Of a stretch of 64,000 nt of DNA, positions 48,556 to 57,351 are shown in pieces. The stretch is from Roseomonas genomospecies 6 (lineage in GTDB: Bacteria > Pseudomonadota > Alphaproteobacteria > Azospirillales > Azospirillaceae): positions 186,001-250,000 of the forward strand of contig NZ_QOKW01000003.1 in NCBI RefSeq assembly GCF_008365375.1, read 5' to 3'. Position numbers and translations under genes: made by a program. The notes below the pieces were generated by a model. That model ran no database searches, was not told where the DNA came from, and saw only the letters and a list, made by a program, of their open reading frames with translations. Within the stretch, counting starts at the first letter, position 1. The number at the start of each line of letters is the position of its first letter.

Positions 48556-49152
48556 CTACCGGTGCCAGCCCTGATGACCGCCCTGATGCTGGTCGCGGCG
48601 CCGCTTGATGAGGACGTACAGCGCCCCGTCGCCGCCGTGCCGGGGCTGCGCCGGGCGCACCGCCAGCACCATGGGGCGCAGGGGGGAGTCGGCCAGCCAG
48701 CGCGGCACCGACTGGCGCAGCACGCCGGCCCCGCCGGTGTAGGTGCCCTTGCCGGTGATGACCAGCACGCAGCGCCGCCCCTCGTGCCAGGCGCGGTGGA
48801 CGAAGCCCGACAGGGCGCCGTGGGCCTGGGACTGGCTCATCCCGTGCAGGTCGATGCGCCCGTCGATCTCCATCTCGCCGCGCGAGAAGCGGTCGGCGGT
48901 GCGGCGGTCGATGTTGTCGACGTTGCCGACCCTCAGCGGCGGCTGGGACGGTCGTCCGCCCTTCGGCACGCCGCCGCGCGGCGGCAGGGTCGGGGGAGGG
49001 GAGGCGGTGGTGGCGACCGGTTCCGGCTCCGCGGCGGGGGTGGCGGGCGGCTCCGGGTCCTCGGCGGCCCGGCCCGGCATCGGCTCCGCGTCGCGCATGG
49101 CGATCCGCCACAGGCGCCGTTCCTCGGTGGTGACCGAGCGGCGGCGGCTCAT
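48556..49152 (-). CDS. Smr-domain protein
   Basis: 198 aa. N-terminal 90 residues are basic and Pro-rich. The Smr domain (about 100-190) has the conserved IDLHGMSQSQAHGALSGFVHRAWHEGRRCVLVITGKG with LHGM and TGKG motifs, and the C-terminal ALYVLIKRRR. Smr domains are nucleases or DNA/RNA-binding modules; this one has no MutS part. In many alphaproteobacteria the smr-XRE pair follows mltA (from memory); here about 12 kb of other genes separate them. Confidence 0.92.
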   Translation of the reverse strand: MSRRRSVTTEERRLWRIAMRDAEPMPGRAAEDPEPPATPAAEPEPVATTASPPPTLPPRGGVPKGGRPSQPPLRVGNVDNIDRRTADRFSRGEMEIDGRIDLHGMSQSQAHGALSGFVHRAWHEGRRCVLVITGKGTYTGGAGVLRQSVPRWLADSPLRPMVLAVRPAQPRHGGDGALYVLIKRRRDQHQGGHQGWHR

Positions 49153-49260
49153 GGCGCGAACCTTTCAGGCGCGCTGGTCAGGAGGCGGAGCGGATCAAAC
49201 ACGGCTGCAGAGGTTCCGGCACGGACAACGCTCCGATAAACCCTTGAACGCTCAGCCGTG

Positions 49261-49935
49261 TCAATCCTCCACCAGCAGAATGTGAAGGCGCCGCGGCCCA
49301 TGGGCGCCCAGCTCGATCCGCATCTCGATGTCGCCGGTCCGCGACGGTCCCGTGATGAAGTTGACGGTGCGGGGCAGGGCGCCGTCTCCTCCGGCGGCGC
49401 GCAGGCGGTCCCAGGCGTCTTCCATGGTGCCGACGATCTGGCCGCGCCGCAGCACGACGATGTGGGTGTCGGGCAGGAAGTTCAGCGTGGTCGGTCGTTC
49501 CGCCCCCGAAAGGAGCATCAGCGAGCCGGTCTCCGCCACCCCGGCGAAGGCACCGTTGAGCGAGGCGCCGTCGGTGTCGCGGGCGCGGCCCTTGGTCACG
49601 GTCAGGGTCGGGCGCCGGTCCCAGGGGATGGAGTCCAGCGCGGCGTCCGGGGCGACGCGGACCTCGGCGGGTAGGTTCAGCCCGGCCAGATAGTCGGCCA
49701 CCGCCCCCGGCACGTCCGCCATGCCGCCCAGCAGTTCGACCGTCGCGGAGACCTCCGTGGCCATGGCGGCGAACAGCTCCACCTGCCGGTCGTGGGGAAT
49801 CCGGGCGCGGGCCGGGATCAGGTTGCGCGGGTGGGTGGCGAGCCGCTTGCGGGCTTCCTCGGACCCTTCGGCGGAGTTCAGCGCCTTGCGGATGCCGCCC
49901 AGGATTTGGGCGCGGGCGGAGCCGGTGTCGGCCAT
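49261..49935 (-). CDS. lutC: LutC-type LUD-domain protein of lactate utilisation
   Basis: 224 aa from the ATG at 49935 (MADTGSARAQILGGIRKAL). LUD domain: LTVTKGRARDTDGASLNGAFAGVAETGSLMLLSGAERPTTLNFLPDTHIVVLRRGQIVGTMEDAW, with the C-terminal FITGPSRTGDIEMRIELGAHGPRRLHILLVED. It is the subunit of the iron-sulfur L-lactate dehydrogenase complex LutABC. Only 2 bp separate it from lutB. Confidence 0.93.
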   Translation of the reverse strand: MADTGSARAQILGGIRKALNSAEGSEEARKRLATHPRNLIPARARIPHDRQVELFAAMATEVSATVELLGGMADVPGAVADYLAGLNLPAEVRVAPDAALDSIPWDRRPTLTVTKGRARDTDGASLNGAFAGVAETGSLMLLSGAERPTTLNFLPDTHIVVLRRGQIVGTMEDAWDRLRAAGGDGALPRTVNFITGPSRTGDIEMRIELGAHGPRRLHILLVED

Positions 49936-49937
49936 GG

Positions 49938-51374
49938 TCAGCGCTTCCCCTTCTTCTCGGCGGCCTGTTTCTCGGCCCACATCTGCTGGAAGGTTTTGCC
50001 CTCCGGCGCCGGCATGTCGCGGTGCTGCGTCCAGCTCCGGGCCAGCGGCAGGCTGGCGAAGCGCCCCTTGCCGCGGCCCAAGGCACCCAGCGCCCGCACC
50101 GCCATACGGGTGGCGGCGTGGTACAGCGCCGGGCGCCGCGCGAACCAGCCCCAAAGGGCCAGCCCCCGGCGCATCGCGGCGGGCTGAAGATTCTGTTCGA
50201 ACTCCTTTTCCCGCCAGTGGCGCATCATCTTGGGCAGGGGGATGCGCATTGGGCAGACCGCCTCGCACCGCCCGCAGAAGGTGGAGGCGTTGGGCAGGTG
50301 CCCGGCCTCCTTTACGCCCAGCAGGGCCGGCTGCATCACCGACCCGATCGGCCCCGGATAGACCCAGCCGTAGGCGTGCCCGCCGACCGCGCCGTAGACC
50401 GGGCAGTGGTTCATGCAGGCGCCGCAGCGGATGCAGCGCAGCACGTCCTGGAACTCCGTGCCCAGAAGCGCCGACCGCCCGTTGTCCAGCAGCACGACGT
50501 GGAACTCCTCCGGCCCGTCCAGGTCGCCGGGGCGGCGCGGGCCGGTGGAGAAGGTGGTGTAGGCCGACGCCTCCTGCCCCGTGGCGGAGCGCGCCAGCAG
50601 GCGCAGCACCAGCGCGGCGTCCTCCAGCGTCGGCACCACCTTGTCGATGGTGGCGATCACCACATGGACGCGCGGCAGGATCTGCGTCAGGTCGCCGTTG
50701 CCCTCGTTGGTGACGATGACCGTGGAGCCGGTCTCCGCCACCATGATGTTGGCCCCGGTGATGCCGACGTCGGCCTGCTGGAACTTGCGGCGCAGCACCT
50801 GCCGCGCCTCGGCGATCAGCACCTTCGGCTCGTCCAGCACGCGGTCCGGGGGCAGGTCGGTGTGGGCCTGCCGGAAGGTGCCCTCCACGTCCGTCTTGGA
50901 CAGGTGGAAGGCCGGGGCGATGATGTGGCTGGGCGGCTCGCGGCGGAGCTGGATGATGTATTCGCCGAGATCCGTCTCGATGGGGGTCAGGCCGTTGGCC
51001 TCCAGGTGGTCGTTGATCCCGATCTCCTCGGAAATCATCGACTTGCCCTTGGTGACGGTCTTCGCCCCGACCTTGCGGCAGATGCCCAGGATGGCGTCGC
51101 GCGCCTCCTGGTCGGTGCGGCACCAGTGGACATGGCCGCCCTGCTCCGTGACCTTGCCCTCGAAGGCCTCCAGATAGGTGTCGAGGTTGGCCAGGACGTG
51201 GTTCTTCAGGTCGCGGCCCTGGTCGCGCAACGCCTCGAACTCCGGCAGGCGGTCGGCGGCCTGCTTGCGGCGGTTGACGAAACCGGCGGGCGCGATGGCC
51301 AGGACCTTCTGAAGCCGCTCGTCGCTCAGCGCCTTGCGGGCGTTCTCGGGGAAGGCGTGGGTGGTGGGCTGCAT
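49938..51374 (-). CDS. lutB: LutB-type iron-sulfur protein of lactate oxidation
   Basis: 478 aa from the ATG at 51374 (MQPTTHAFPENARKALSDERLQ). N-terminal LUD domain (about 55-300; KSMISEEIGINDHLEANGLTPIETDLGEYIIQL), then two 4Fe-4S motifs: CIRCGACMNHCPVYGAVGGH and CGRCEAVCPMRIPLPKMM. Central electron-transfer subunit of LutABC, which oxidises L-lactate to pyruvate. It sits 5 bp after lutA. The C-terminal 90 residues carry Arg/Ala-rich helices that may contact the membrane. Confidence 0.95.
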   Translation of the reverse strand: MQPTTHAFPENARKALSDERLQKVLAIAPAGFVNRRKQAADRLPEFEALRDQGRDLKNHVLANLDTYLEAFEGKVTEQGGHVHWCRTDQEARDAILGICRKVGAKTVTKGKSMISEEIGINDHLEANGLTPIETDLGEYIIQLRREPPSHIIAPAFHLSKTDVEGTFRQAHTDLPPDRVLDEPKVLIAEARQVLRRKFQQADVGITGANIMVAETGSTVIVTNEGNGDLTQILPRVHVVIATIDKVVPTLEDAALVLRLLARSATGQEASAYTTFSTGPRRPGDLDGPEEFHVVLLDNGRSALLGTEFQDVLRCIRCGACMNHCPVYGAVGGHAYGWVYPGPIGSVMQPALLGVKEAGHLPNASTFCGRCEAVCPMRIPLPKMMRHWREKEFEQNLQPAAMRRGLALWGWFARRPALYHAATRMAVRALGALGRGKGRFASLPLARSWTQHRDMPAPEGKTFQQMWAEKQAAEKKGKR

Positions 51375-51379
51375 CGTCT

Positions 51380-52150
51380 TCACGCCTTCTCGCCGATGGG
51401 GGGAGCGTCGGTGACGCCGGCCAGAACCTCCGCCACATGGCGGACGCGGACGGCGGAGCCCTCGCGCTTCAGCTTGCCCGCCATGTTCAGCAGGCACCCC
51501 ATGTCGCCGGCCAGCAGCGTGTCGGCCCCGGTGCCCTTGATGTCCGCCGTCTTGGCCTCGACCATGCGGTTGGAAATGTCCGGATACTTGACGCAGAAGG
51601 TCCCGCCGAAGCCGCAACAGACCTCCGCCCCCGGAAGCTCGTTCAGAGTCAGCCCCTCGACCTTCGCCAGCAGGCGGCGCGGCTGCTCCTTCACGCCCAG
51701 CTCGCGCAGGCCCGAGCAACTGTCGTGGTAGGTGATCGTCCCGTCGTAGCGTGCGCCGGTGTCCGTTACCCCCAGCACGTCGGTCAGGAAGGACACCAGC
51801 TCGTGCGTGCGCGCCGACACATGCCGCGCACGTGCCGCCCAGGCCGGGTCGTCGGCCAGAAGCTCCGGGTAATGCTTGCGGATCTGCCCGGCGCAGGAAC
51901 CGGAGGGGACGACCACATGATCGAACCCCTCGAAGGCGGCGATGGTGCTGCGGGCGAGATCCCGCGCGGTCGCCCGGTCCCCCGCGTTGAAGGCCGGCTG
52001 GCCGCAGCAGGTCTGGGAGGCGGGCACCTCGACCGTGCAGCCGGCGTCCTCCAGCAGCTTCACCGCGGCGAAGCCGACCGTCGGGCGGTAGAGATCGACG
52101 AGGCAGGTGACGAACAGCCCCACTCGGGGGGCGGGGCGCGTGTCGGTCAT
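51380..52150 (-). CDS. lutA: LutA-type CCG-domain protein of lactate oxidation
   Basis: 256 aa from the ATG at 52150 (MTDTRPAPRVGLFVTCLVDLYRPTVGFAAVKLLEDAG). Two cysteine-rich CCG domains as in heterodisulfide reductase subunit B: ASQTCCGQPAFNAGD and EVCCGFGGTFCVKYPDISNRM, with SGSCAGQI and YHDSCSGLRELG completing the cluster ligands. First gene of lutA-lutB-lutC. An AT-rich promoter region with two palindromes lies upstream. Confidence 0.95.
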   Translation of the reverse strand: MTDTRPAPRVGLFVTCLVDLYRPTVGFAAVKLLEDAGCTVEVPASQTCCGQPAFNAGDRATARDLARSTIAAFEGFDHVVVPSGSCAGQIRKHYPELLADDPAWAARARHVSARTHELVSFLTDVLGVTDTGARYDGTITYHDSCSGLRELGVKEQPRRLLAKVEGLTLNELPGAEVCCGFGGTFCVKYPDISNRMVEAKTADIKGTGADTLLAGDMGCLLNMAGKLKREGSAVRVRHVAEVLAGVTDAPPIGEKA

Positions 52151-52487
52151 GATGTCCCGTTTCTTCTTGTGTGCTGATCCCCTCACGGTGGCGACTGTAG
52201 GTCGTCCCGCCGGGGATGGCAACGGGCCGGGCCGGTGGCGTCCATTCGCACCGCGTCGCGAAGCAACCGAGAGTTGCCCAATCAAAAAGGATGACGGATC
52301 AAAAATAAAGTGAAAGAAACGATGCGACAGGCACGCTTTCTGTCTGGAAATCATCGTAAAAATTTTTACCGAATTGAAATCTAAATTCACATATTTTCCG
52401 TATATGAGAATAGGACGGCCGGTCGTTCGGCCATGGCTCTCTGCTAAGGGTTGTACCGGTTATCGTGCGAGGGTAAGGGGCAAGGCG
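52151..52487. promoter_or_regulatory. Divergent promoter region of lutABC and the chemoreceptor gene, with two palindromes
   Basis: 337 bp, strongly AT-rich from 52290 to 52410, unlike its surroundings. It contains a perfect 14-bp palindrome GTAAAAATTTTTAC at 52356-52369 and an inverted repeat TTCACATAT-N7-ATATGAGAA (8 of 9 positions paired) at 52386-52410. Either could bind a regulator of lactate use such as a GntR-type LutR/LldR; no regulator gene is adjacent. No coding sequence is supported in the region. Confidence 0.55.
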
Positions 52488-53801
52488 ATGAGTCTGATGA
52501 GTTTTTTCCGGGGTGGGTCCGCCGGTGGCAACCAGCGCGGCGCTGAGCTGGCCGAGCTGACCGAAGCGCTCGACCTTTACGGCAACCATGCCGGCGTCGG
52601 CCTGTGGGACGCGGTGTTCCACAACGGCGACCCGGCGCATCCGCAAAGCCGCTGGACCTGGTCCGGGCAGTTCCGCCGCCTGCTCGGCTTCGAGGGGGAG
52701 CAGGACTTCCCGAATCTGATGACCTCCTGGTCGGACCGCCTGCACCCGGACGACAGCGCCCCGACCTTCGCCGCCTTCGGCGCCTTCCTGGCCGACGCCA
52801 GCGGCCGCACGCCGTTCAACGTGCGCTACCGCGTGAAGATGCGCGACGGTTCCTACCGTTGGTTCCGCGCCATCGGCGGCTGCCGGCGCAACGCGGCCGG
52901 CGTGGCGCTGCGCGCCTGCGGCTCGCTGATCGACATCCAGGAGGAGGAGGAGATGCGTCGGCGCGCCGCCTCCCTCGCCGCCGACTTCGACGCGAAGGTC
53001 AAGAGCGTGGTGCAGGCGGTGTCCGGCAGCTCGACCGAGATGCAGGGCGTGTCGCGGCAGCTCGGCGCCCTGTCGGAACGGTCGACCCGCCAGAGCGCGG
53101 AAGCCGCCACCGCCACCGCCCAGGCGGCGTCCAACGTCCAGGCGGTCGCCGCCGCCGCGGAGCAGCTTTCCGCCTCCATCGGGGAAATCGGCCAGCAGGT
53201 CGAACGGTCGGTCGCCATCGCGCGCGAGGCGGTGTCGCGCACCGAGCAGATCGGCGGCACCGCCGACAGCCTCGCCCAGTCGGCGCAGCTCATCGGCGAC
53301 GTGGTGAAGCTGATCCAGGGCATTGCCGGCCAGACCAACCTGCTGGCGCTGAACGCCACCATCGAGGCGGCGCGGGCCGGCGAGGCGGGAAAGGGCTTCG
53401 CCGTGGTGGCAAGCGAGGTGAAGAGCCTCGCCAACCAGACGGCCAAGGCGACCGAGGACATCTCCGCCCAGATCGCCGGCATCCAGGCGGCGACCAACCA
53501 GACGATCGGCGCCATCCAGGGCATCGGCGAGACGATCCGCTCGATCAACGAGATTTCCACCACCATCGCCTCGGCCGTTCAGGAGCAGGCGGCGGCGACG
53601 CAGGAGATTTCCAACAACGTCGCCCAGGCCGCCCGCGGCACGGATGAGATCGCCCGCAGCATCGAGGCGGTCAGCGTGGCGTCGAACGAGACGGCGCAGG
53701 CCTCCGGCCTCGTCATCCGCTCCTCCTCCGACCTCTCGGGCCAGTCCGACAGCCTGAAGCATCAGGTCGAGACCTTCCTGCAGGCGCTGAAGGCGTCCTG
53801 A
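52488..53801 (+). CDS. Soluble PAS-containing methyl-accepting chemotaxis protein
   Basis: 437 aa from the ATG at 52488 ([14 protein letters not shown]); a longer frame upstream covers the promoter. No membrane helix. A PAS domain at about 36-155 ([17 protein letters not shown]...[41 protein letters not shown]) precedes a signalling coiled coil with the receptor tip [38 protein letters not shown] (about 278-315). It binds CheA/CheW and relays a cytoplasmic signal, possibly redox or metabolic. It is divergent from lutABC, sharing their promoter region. No C-terminal CheR-tethering pentapeptide is seen. Confidence 0.94.
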   Translation: MSLMSFFRGGSAGGNQRGAELAELTEALDLYGNHAGVGLWDAVFHNGDPAHPQSRWTWSGQFRRLLGFEGEQDFPNLMTSWSDRLHPDDSAPTFAAFGAFLADASGRTPFNVRYRVKMRDGSYRWFRAIGGCRRNAAGVALRACGSLIDIQEEEEMRRRAASLAADFDAKVKSVVQAVSGSSTEMQGVSRQLGALSERSTRQSAEAATATAQAASNVQAVAAAAEQLSASIGEIGQQVERSVAIAREAVSRTEQIGGTADSLAQSAQLIGDVVKLIQGIAGQTNLLALNATIEAARAGEAGKGFAVVASEVKSLANQTAKATEDISAQIAGIQAATNQTIGAIQGIGETIRSINEISTTIASAVQEQAAATQEISNNVAQAARGTDEIARSIEAVSVASNETAQASGLVIRSSSDLSGQSDSLKHQVETFLQALKAS

Positions 53802-53808
53802 TGGAAAT

Positions 53809-53836
53809 CCGGCGCGGGGGCGTGTCCCCGCGCCGG
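53809..53836 (+). terminator. Hairpin downstream of the chemoreceptor gene
   Basis: Perfect 11-bp inverted repeat CCGGCGCGGGG / CCCCGCGCCGG with a 6-nt loop, 7 bp after the stop codon. A T-run is absent, so it may be a weak terminator or a 3'-end stabiliser. Confidence 0.6.
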
Positions 53837-53914
53837 TCCCGTATCAGGGTCCCGCGGCTCAGGCGACCAGGGCAACGAGGTCAGGTTGATTTCTGTCCCA
53901 AAGGCATCGAATAG

Positions 53915-54038
53915 CCCTCTCCCCCCTGGGGAGAGGGTGGCCCGAAGGGCCGGTGAGGGGGGAACGTTGCTCCATGCTGGGCTTTTCCGGCCTTCGGCCG
54001 CCCCCTCATCCCGACCTTCTCCCCAGGGGGAGAAGGAG
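53915..54038. repeat. Intergenic palindromic repeat (REP-like)
   Basis: About 124 bp. The left part CCCTCTCCCCCCTGGGGAGA... and the right part ...TTCTCCCCAGGGGGAGAA are each hairpins, and the outer segments are inverted copies of each other (GGTGAGGGGG against CCCCCTCATCCC). A GGCCCGAAGGGCC and a GGCCTTCGGCC hairpin lie inside. The arm sequence recurs as 23097-23119 and, more loosely, at 28740-28812. It separates the convergent chemoreceptor and LysE-type genes. Confidence 0.75.
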
Positions 54039-54085
54039 TGGGCGTCGCTCCGACTGAACCTGTTGACCTGACCTCGTTGCCCTGC

Positions 54086-54685
54086 TCAGACGACCAATCC
54101 CACCGCGATCATGCACATGACGCCGCCGATGCCCGTGTCCAGCACCCGCCATGCGCCGGGCCGGGCGAAGACGGGGCGCAGAAGACGCGCGCCATAGCCC
54201 AGCGCGAAGAAGAACAGGAAGGACGCCGTCATCGCCCCCAGCGCGAAGGCGTACTTGCCCTCCGCGAACTGTGTGGACACGGAGCCGACCAGCACCACCG
54301 TGTCCAGATAGACGTGCGGGTTGAGCCAGGTCAGAGCCAGACAGGTCGCCAGCGTCACGCCGAGCCCCGCCGGAACCGCCGCTGCCGGGGTCAGAGCGCC
54401 GCCCGCCCGCAAGGCCGAGCGGAAGCTGCGCAGCCCGTAGACCAGCAGGAAGGCCGCCCCGGCGTAGCGGGTCGCCGTCTCCAGCCACGGCAGCCACCGG
54501 CTGGCCTGGGCGAAGCCGCCGACCCCGGCCAGGATCAGCAGGGCGTCCGACACCGCGGAGGTCAGGCAGACGGCCAGCACATGCTCCCCGCGCAGGCCCT
54601 GGCGCAGCACGAAGGCGTTCTGCGCGCCGATGGCGACGATCAGGCTGAGGCCCAGCAGAAGACCGGGAAGGAAAGCGGACAGCAT
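54086..54685 (-). CDS. LysE/ArgO-family amino-acid exporter
   Basis: 199 aa from the ATG at 54685 (MLSAFLPGLLLGLSLIVAIGAQNAFVLRQGLRGEHVL), the usual family start; an ATG at 54724 would add 13 residues. Six hydrophobic segments. The VAIGAQNAFVLRQG and LTWLNPHVYLDTVVLVGS motifs are diagnostic of basic amino-acid exporters. Divergent from an ArgP/LysG-type LysR regulator, the classic genetic arrangement, so export of arginine or lysine under that regulator's control is expected. Confidence 0.93.
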   Translation of the reverse strand: MLSAFLPGLLLGLSLIVAIGAQNAFVLRQGLRGEHVLAVCLTSAVSDALLILAGVGGFAQASRWLPWLETATRYAGAAFLLVYGLRSFRSALRAGGALTPAAAVPAGLGVTLATCLALTWLNPHVYLDTVVLVGSVSTQFAEGKYAFALGAMTASFLFFFALGYGARLLRPVFARPGAWRVLDTGIGGVMCMIAVGLVV

Positions 54686-54735
54686 GACGGCCCCGTTCTT
54701 TGAAAGAGGCCGTTCCGATACCATGGCGGTTTGGA

Positions 54736-54748
54736 TTAGAATAACTAA
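54736..54748. promoter_or_regulatory. Candidate ArgP/LysG operator
   Basis: TTAG-AATAA-CTAA, a T-N11-A inverted repeat of the LysR type, midway in the 95-bp divergent region between the exporter and regulator genes. A second inverted repeat, CCTTA-N7-TAAGG, follows at 54753-54769 and includes the regulator gene's AAGGA ribosome binding site. Confidence 0.5.
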
Positions 54749-54780
54749 AGTCCCTTACCCCAATTAAGGAACGCTGATCC

Positions 54781-55665
54781 ATGCTGGACTACGCCCTGCT
54801 CGCCGCGCTGGCGGCGGTCGTCCGCAGCGGCAGTTTCGAGCGGGCGGCGCAGCAGCTTCACGTCACCCCCTCCGCCGTGTCCCAGCGCGTGAAGCTGCTG
54901 GAGGAGCGGATGGGAGCGATCCTGGTGGTGCGCGGATCGCCCTGCACCGGCACACCCGCCGGCTTGCTGTTGAGCCAGCACGCGGAGCGGGTGTCCCTCC
55001 TGGAAAGCGAATTGCGGGAAGCGCTTCCCGGTGTTCCGCAGGACGGGCCGCCGGTGACCGTGCGCATGGCCGTGAACGCCGACAGCCTCGCCACATGGTT
55101 CGTCGCCGCGATGGCCGAAACTCCGGACCTTCTCTTCGACCTCGTCCTGGACGATCAGGACCACAGCGCCGACTGGCTGCGCCGGGGCGAGGTCCTGGCC
55201 GCGGTGACGTCCGGCGGCAAGCCGGTGCAGGGCTGCGACAGCACCCCGCTGGGCGCGCTGCGCTACGTCGCGACGGCCAGTCCGGCCTTCCTGCGGCGGC
55301 ATTTTCCCGATGGGGTGGATGCGGCGTCGCTCCCCCGCGCGCCGCGCCTGACCTTCAACAGCAAGGACAGGCTTCAGACGCAGTGGACCCGGCAGGCGTT
55401 CGGGGCGGAGATCGCCTCGCCGACCCATTGGATGCCCTCCACCCACGCTTTCGTCGATGCGGCGCTGGCCGGGCTCGGCTGGGGGATGAATCCGGAAAGT
55501 CTGGTCGCCGGTGCCCTGCGCGACGGGCGGCTGGTGGCGCTGGTGCCGGGCCAGCCGCTGGACGTGCCGCTGTTCTGGCAACGCAGCCGCATCGCCAGCC
55601 GCACCCTGGCGGGCATCACGCGGGCGGTGTTGACGACGGCGCGCGCCCACTTGACGCAAGCGTGA
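54781..55665 (+). CDS. argP: LysR-family regulator of the ArgP/LysG type
   Basis: 294 aa. The N-terminal winged helix-turn-helix (MLDYALLAALAAVVRSGSFERAAQQLHVTPSAVSQRVKLLEERMG) is typical of ArgP (IciA) in both its start and the SAVSQRVKLLEE recognition helix. The effector domain follows (VRMAVNADSLATWFVAAMA, LDDQDHSADWLRRGEVLAAVT, and MNPESLVAGALRDGRLVAL). It should sense Arg or Lys and activate the divergent exporter. AAGGA lies upstream of the ATG. The symbol is by family and gene order, not by tested function. Confidence 0.9.
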   Translation: MLDYALLAALAAVVRSGSFERAAQQLHVTPSAVSQRVKLLEERMGAILVVRGSPCTGTPAGLLLSQHAERVSLLESELREALPGVPQDGPPVTVRMAVNADSLATWFVAAMAETPDLLFDLVLDDQDHSADWLRRGEVLAAVTSGGKPVQGCDSTPLGALRYVATASPAFLRRHFPDGVDAASLPRAPRLTFNSKDRLQTQWTRQAFGAEIASPTHWMPSTHAFVDAALAGLGWGMNPESLVAGALRDGRLVALVPGQPLDVPLFWQRSRIASRTLAGITRAVLTTARAHLTQA

Positions 55666-55668
55666 CGG

Positions 55669-56457
55669 CTAGCGGTTGCCCGCCGGCACGATGACGCTCG
55701 CCAGGAACAGGGCCGCGGCGGCGACCACGATGCTCGGCCCGCCCGGCAGGTCCCAATTCAGGGAGGAGAACAGCCCGCCCAGAACCGCGGCGATCCCGAA
55801 GACCGACGCCAGTGCGGCCATCGTCTCCGGCGTGCGTGAGAAGCGGCGGGCCGCCGCCGCCGGGATGATGAGAAGCGAGGTTATGAGAAGGATGCCGACG
55901 ATCTTCATCGCCGCCGCGATCACCAGCGCGATCAGCAGCATGAAGGCCAGCCGGAGCGCCTCCACCGGCATGCCTTCCACCCGCGCCAGATCCTCGTTCA
56001 CCGTCACGGCCAGCAGCCGCCGCCACAGCAGCAGCAGCCCGCCCAGCGCCGCTCCACCGCCGGCATAGATCCAGGCCAGATCCGCGTGCGTGACGCTCAG
56101 GATGTCGCCGAACAGATAGGCGACCAGATCGACGCGCAGCGTCTCCAGGAAGGCGATGGCGACGAGGCCCAGCGACAGCGACGAATGCGACAGGATGCCC
56201 AGCACCGTGTCCGAGGCCAGCGTCCGGCGTCCTTGCAGCCCGACCAGAGCCAGCGCCAGCGCGACGCAGACCGCGACCACCCCGACCAGCGGGTTGACGC
56301 CCAGAAGGAAGCCAAGCGCCACCCCCAGCAGGGCGGAATGGGCCAGCGTGTCGCCGAAATAGGCCATGCGCCGCCACACCACGAAGGAACCCAGCGGACC
56401 GGCCACCAGCGCGATGCCGCAGCCGGCGGCCAGCGCGCGCAGAACGAAGTCATCCAT
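55669..56457 (-). CDS. znuB: Zinc ABC transporter permease ZnuB
   Basis: 262 aa from the ATG at 56457 ([45 protein letters not shown]); an alternative ATG at 56475 adds six residues. ABC-3 family permease with about eight helices, the [14 protein letters not shown] stretch and the C-terminal [22 protein letters not shown]. It overlaps the znuC stop by 8 bp, so it is translated together with it. The gene ends 3 bp past the convergent argP stop. Confidence 0.95.
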   Translation of the reverse strand: MDDFVLRALAAGCGIALVAGPLGSFVVWRRMAYFGDTLAHSALLGVALGFLLGVNPLVGVVAVCVALALALVGLQGRRTLASDTVLGILSHSSLSLGLVAIAFLETLRVDLVAYLFGDILSVTHADLAWIYAGGGAALGGLLLLWRRLLAVTVNEDLARVEGMPVEALRLAFMLLIALVIAAAMKIVGILLITSLLIIPAAAARRFSRTPETMAALASVFGIAAVLGGLFSSLNWDLPGGPSIVVAAAALFLASVIVPAGNR

Positions 56458-57262
56458 GGCAGCAATCCCCGTCATGGCCGGGCATCACGGCGCCGTCCGC
56501 GGCGTGCGCGTGGTCGTGGTGGTGGACATAGACGGCCAGCGCGTCGGCGTGGCGCCCGAACAGGGCGCGGTATTCCGGGTGGCGCTGCACGTCCTCCGGC
56601 GCGCCCTGGCAGCAGACATGGCCGTTCAGGCACAGCACGCGGTCGGTGCGGGCCATCACCGTGTGCAGGTCGTGGCTGACCAGAAGCACGCCGCAGCCGC
56701 GGGTCCGGCGCAGCGTCTCGATGCGCCCGAACAGCTCCGCCTGCCCATGCACGTCCACCGCCTGGTCGGGCTCGTCCAGCACCAGCAATTCCGGGTCGCC
56801 CAGCAGGGCGCGGGCCAGCAGAACCCGCTGCATCTCCCCGCCGGACACGCTCTGCACCGGGCTGGCGGCGAGGTGGGTGACGCCCGCTTCCTCCAGCGCG
56901 TCGGCGATGCGCGCGTCGGTCACCGGGCGCCACAGCGCCAGGAAGCGGCGCACCGTCAGCGGCAGGGTCGCGTCGACCGTCAGGCGCTGCGGCATGTAGC
57001 CGATGCGCAGGCCCCGGCGGCGCTCCACCACCCCGGACGAGGCGCGGACGAGGCCCAGGACGGCGCGCACCAGAGTCGTCTTGCCCGCGCCGTTGGGGCC
57101 GATCAGCGTGACGATCTCGCCGGGCCGCACCTCCAGGTCCACGCGGTCGAGGATCGTCCGCCCGCCCAGCCGCACCGTCAGATGCCTCGCGTCGACGAGG
57201 GGAGGCGAAAGGGAAGCCGCCGGCGGTCGCGCTGCGTGGTGGGCCGCGTGATGGATTGACAT
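56450..57262 (-). CDS. znuC: Zinc ABC transporter ATP-binding protein ZnuC
   Basis: 270 aa. Walker A GPNGAGKT at residues 55-62, the signature [32 protein letters not shown] (including Walker B), and the switch [11 protein letters not shown]. The C-terminus is His-rich ([22 protein letters not shown]...HDGDCCHG), which may bind Zn2+, as may the N-terminal HHAAHH. The start codon at 57262 lies within the left arm of the Zur-like palindrome and has no Shine-Dalgarno sequence, so it may be translated from a leaderless or very short-leader mRNA. No other credible start is visible downstream before the Walker A region. Confidence 0.93.
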   Translation of the reverse strand: MSIHHAAHHAARPPAASLSPPLVDARHLTVRLGGRTILDRVDLEVRPGEIVTLIGPNGAGKTTLVRAVLGLVRASSGVVERRRGLRIGYMPQRLTVDATLPLTVRRFLALWRPVTDARIADALEEAGVTHLAASPVQSVSGGEMQRVLLARALLGDPELLVLDEPDQAVDVHGQAELFGRIETLRRTRGCGVLLVSHDLHTVMARTDRVLCLNGHVCCQGAPEDVQRHPEYRALFGRHADALAVYVHHHDHAHAADGAVMPGHDGDCCHG

Positions 57263-57281
57263 GTTATGTTATAACGTGACA
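57257..57281. promoter_or_regulatory. Zur-like zinc operator between znuA and znuCB
   Basis: A 25-bp palindrome with half-sites TGACAT-GTTAT and ATAAC-GTGACA around a GTT centre (57268-57270). The core GTTAT-N3-ATAAC matches the type of site bound by Zur/Fur-family repressors upstream of znu genes. It includes the znuC start codon at 57260-57262 and lies about 70 bp upstream of the znuA ATG, so one operator can shut off both directions. Confidence 0.75.
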
Positions 57282-57351
57282 TTTCTGGGGTCGAAGAAAG
57301 CTATGCGCCGGAAAGACCCGGCTGTCCAGTCAGACGTTGAGGAACCCACCC

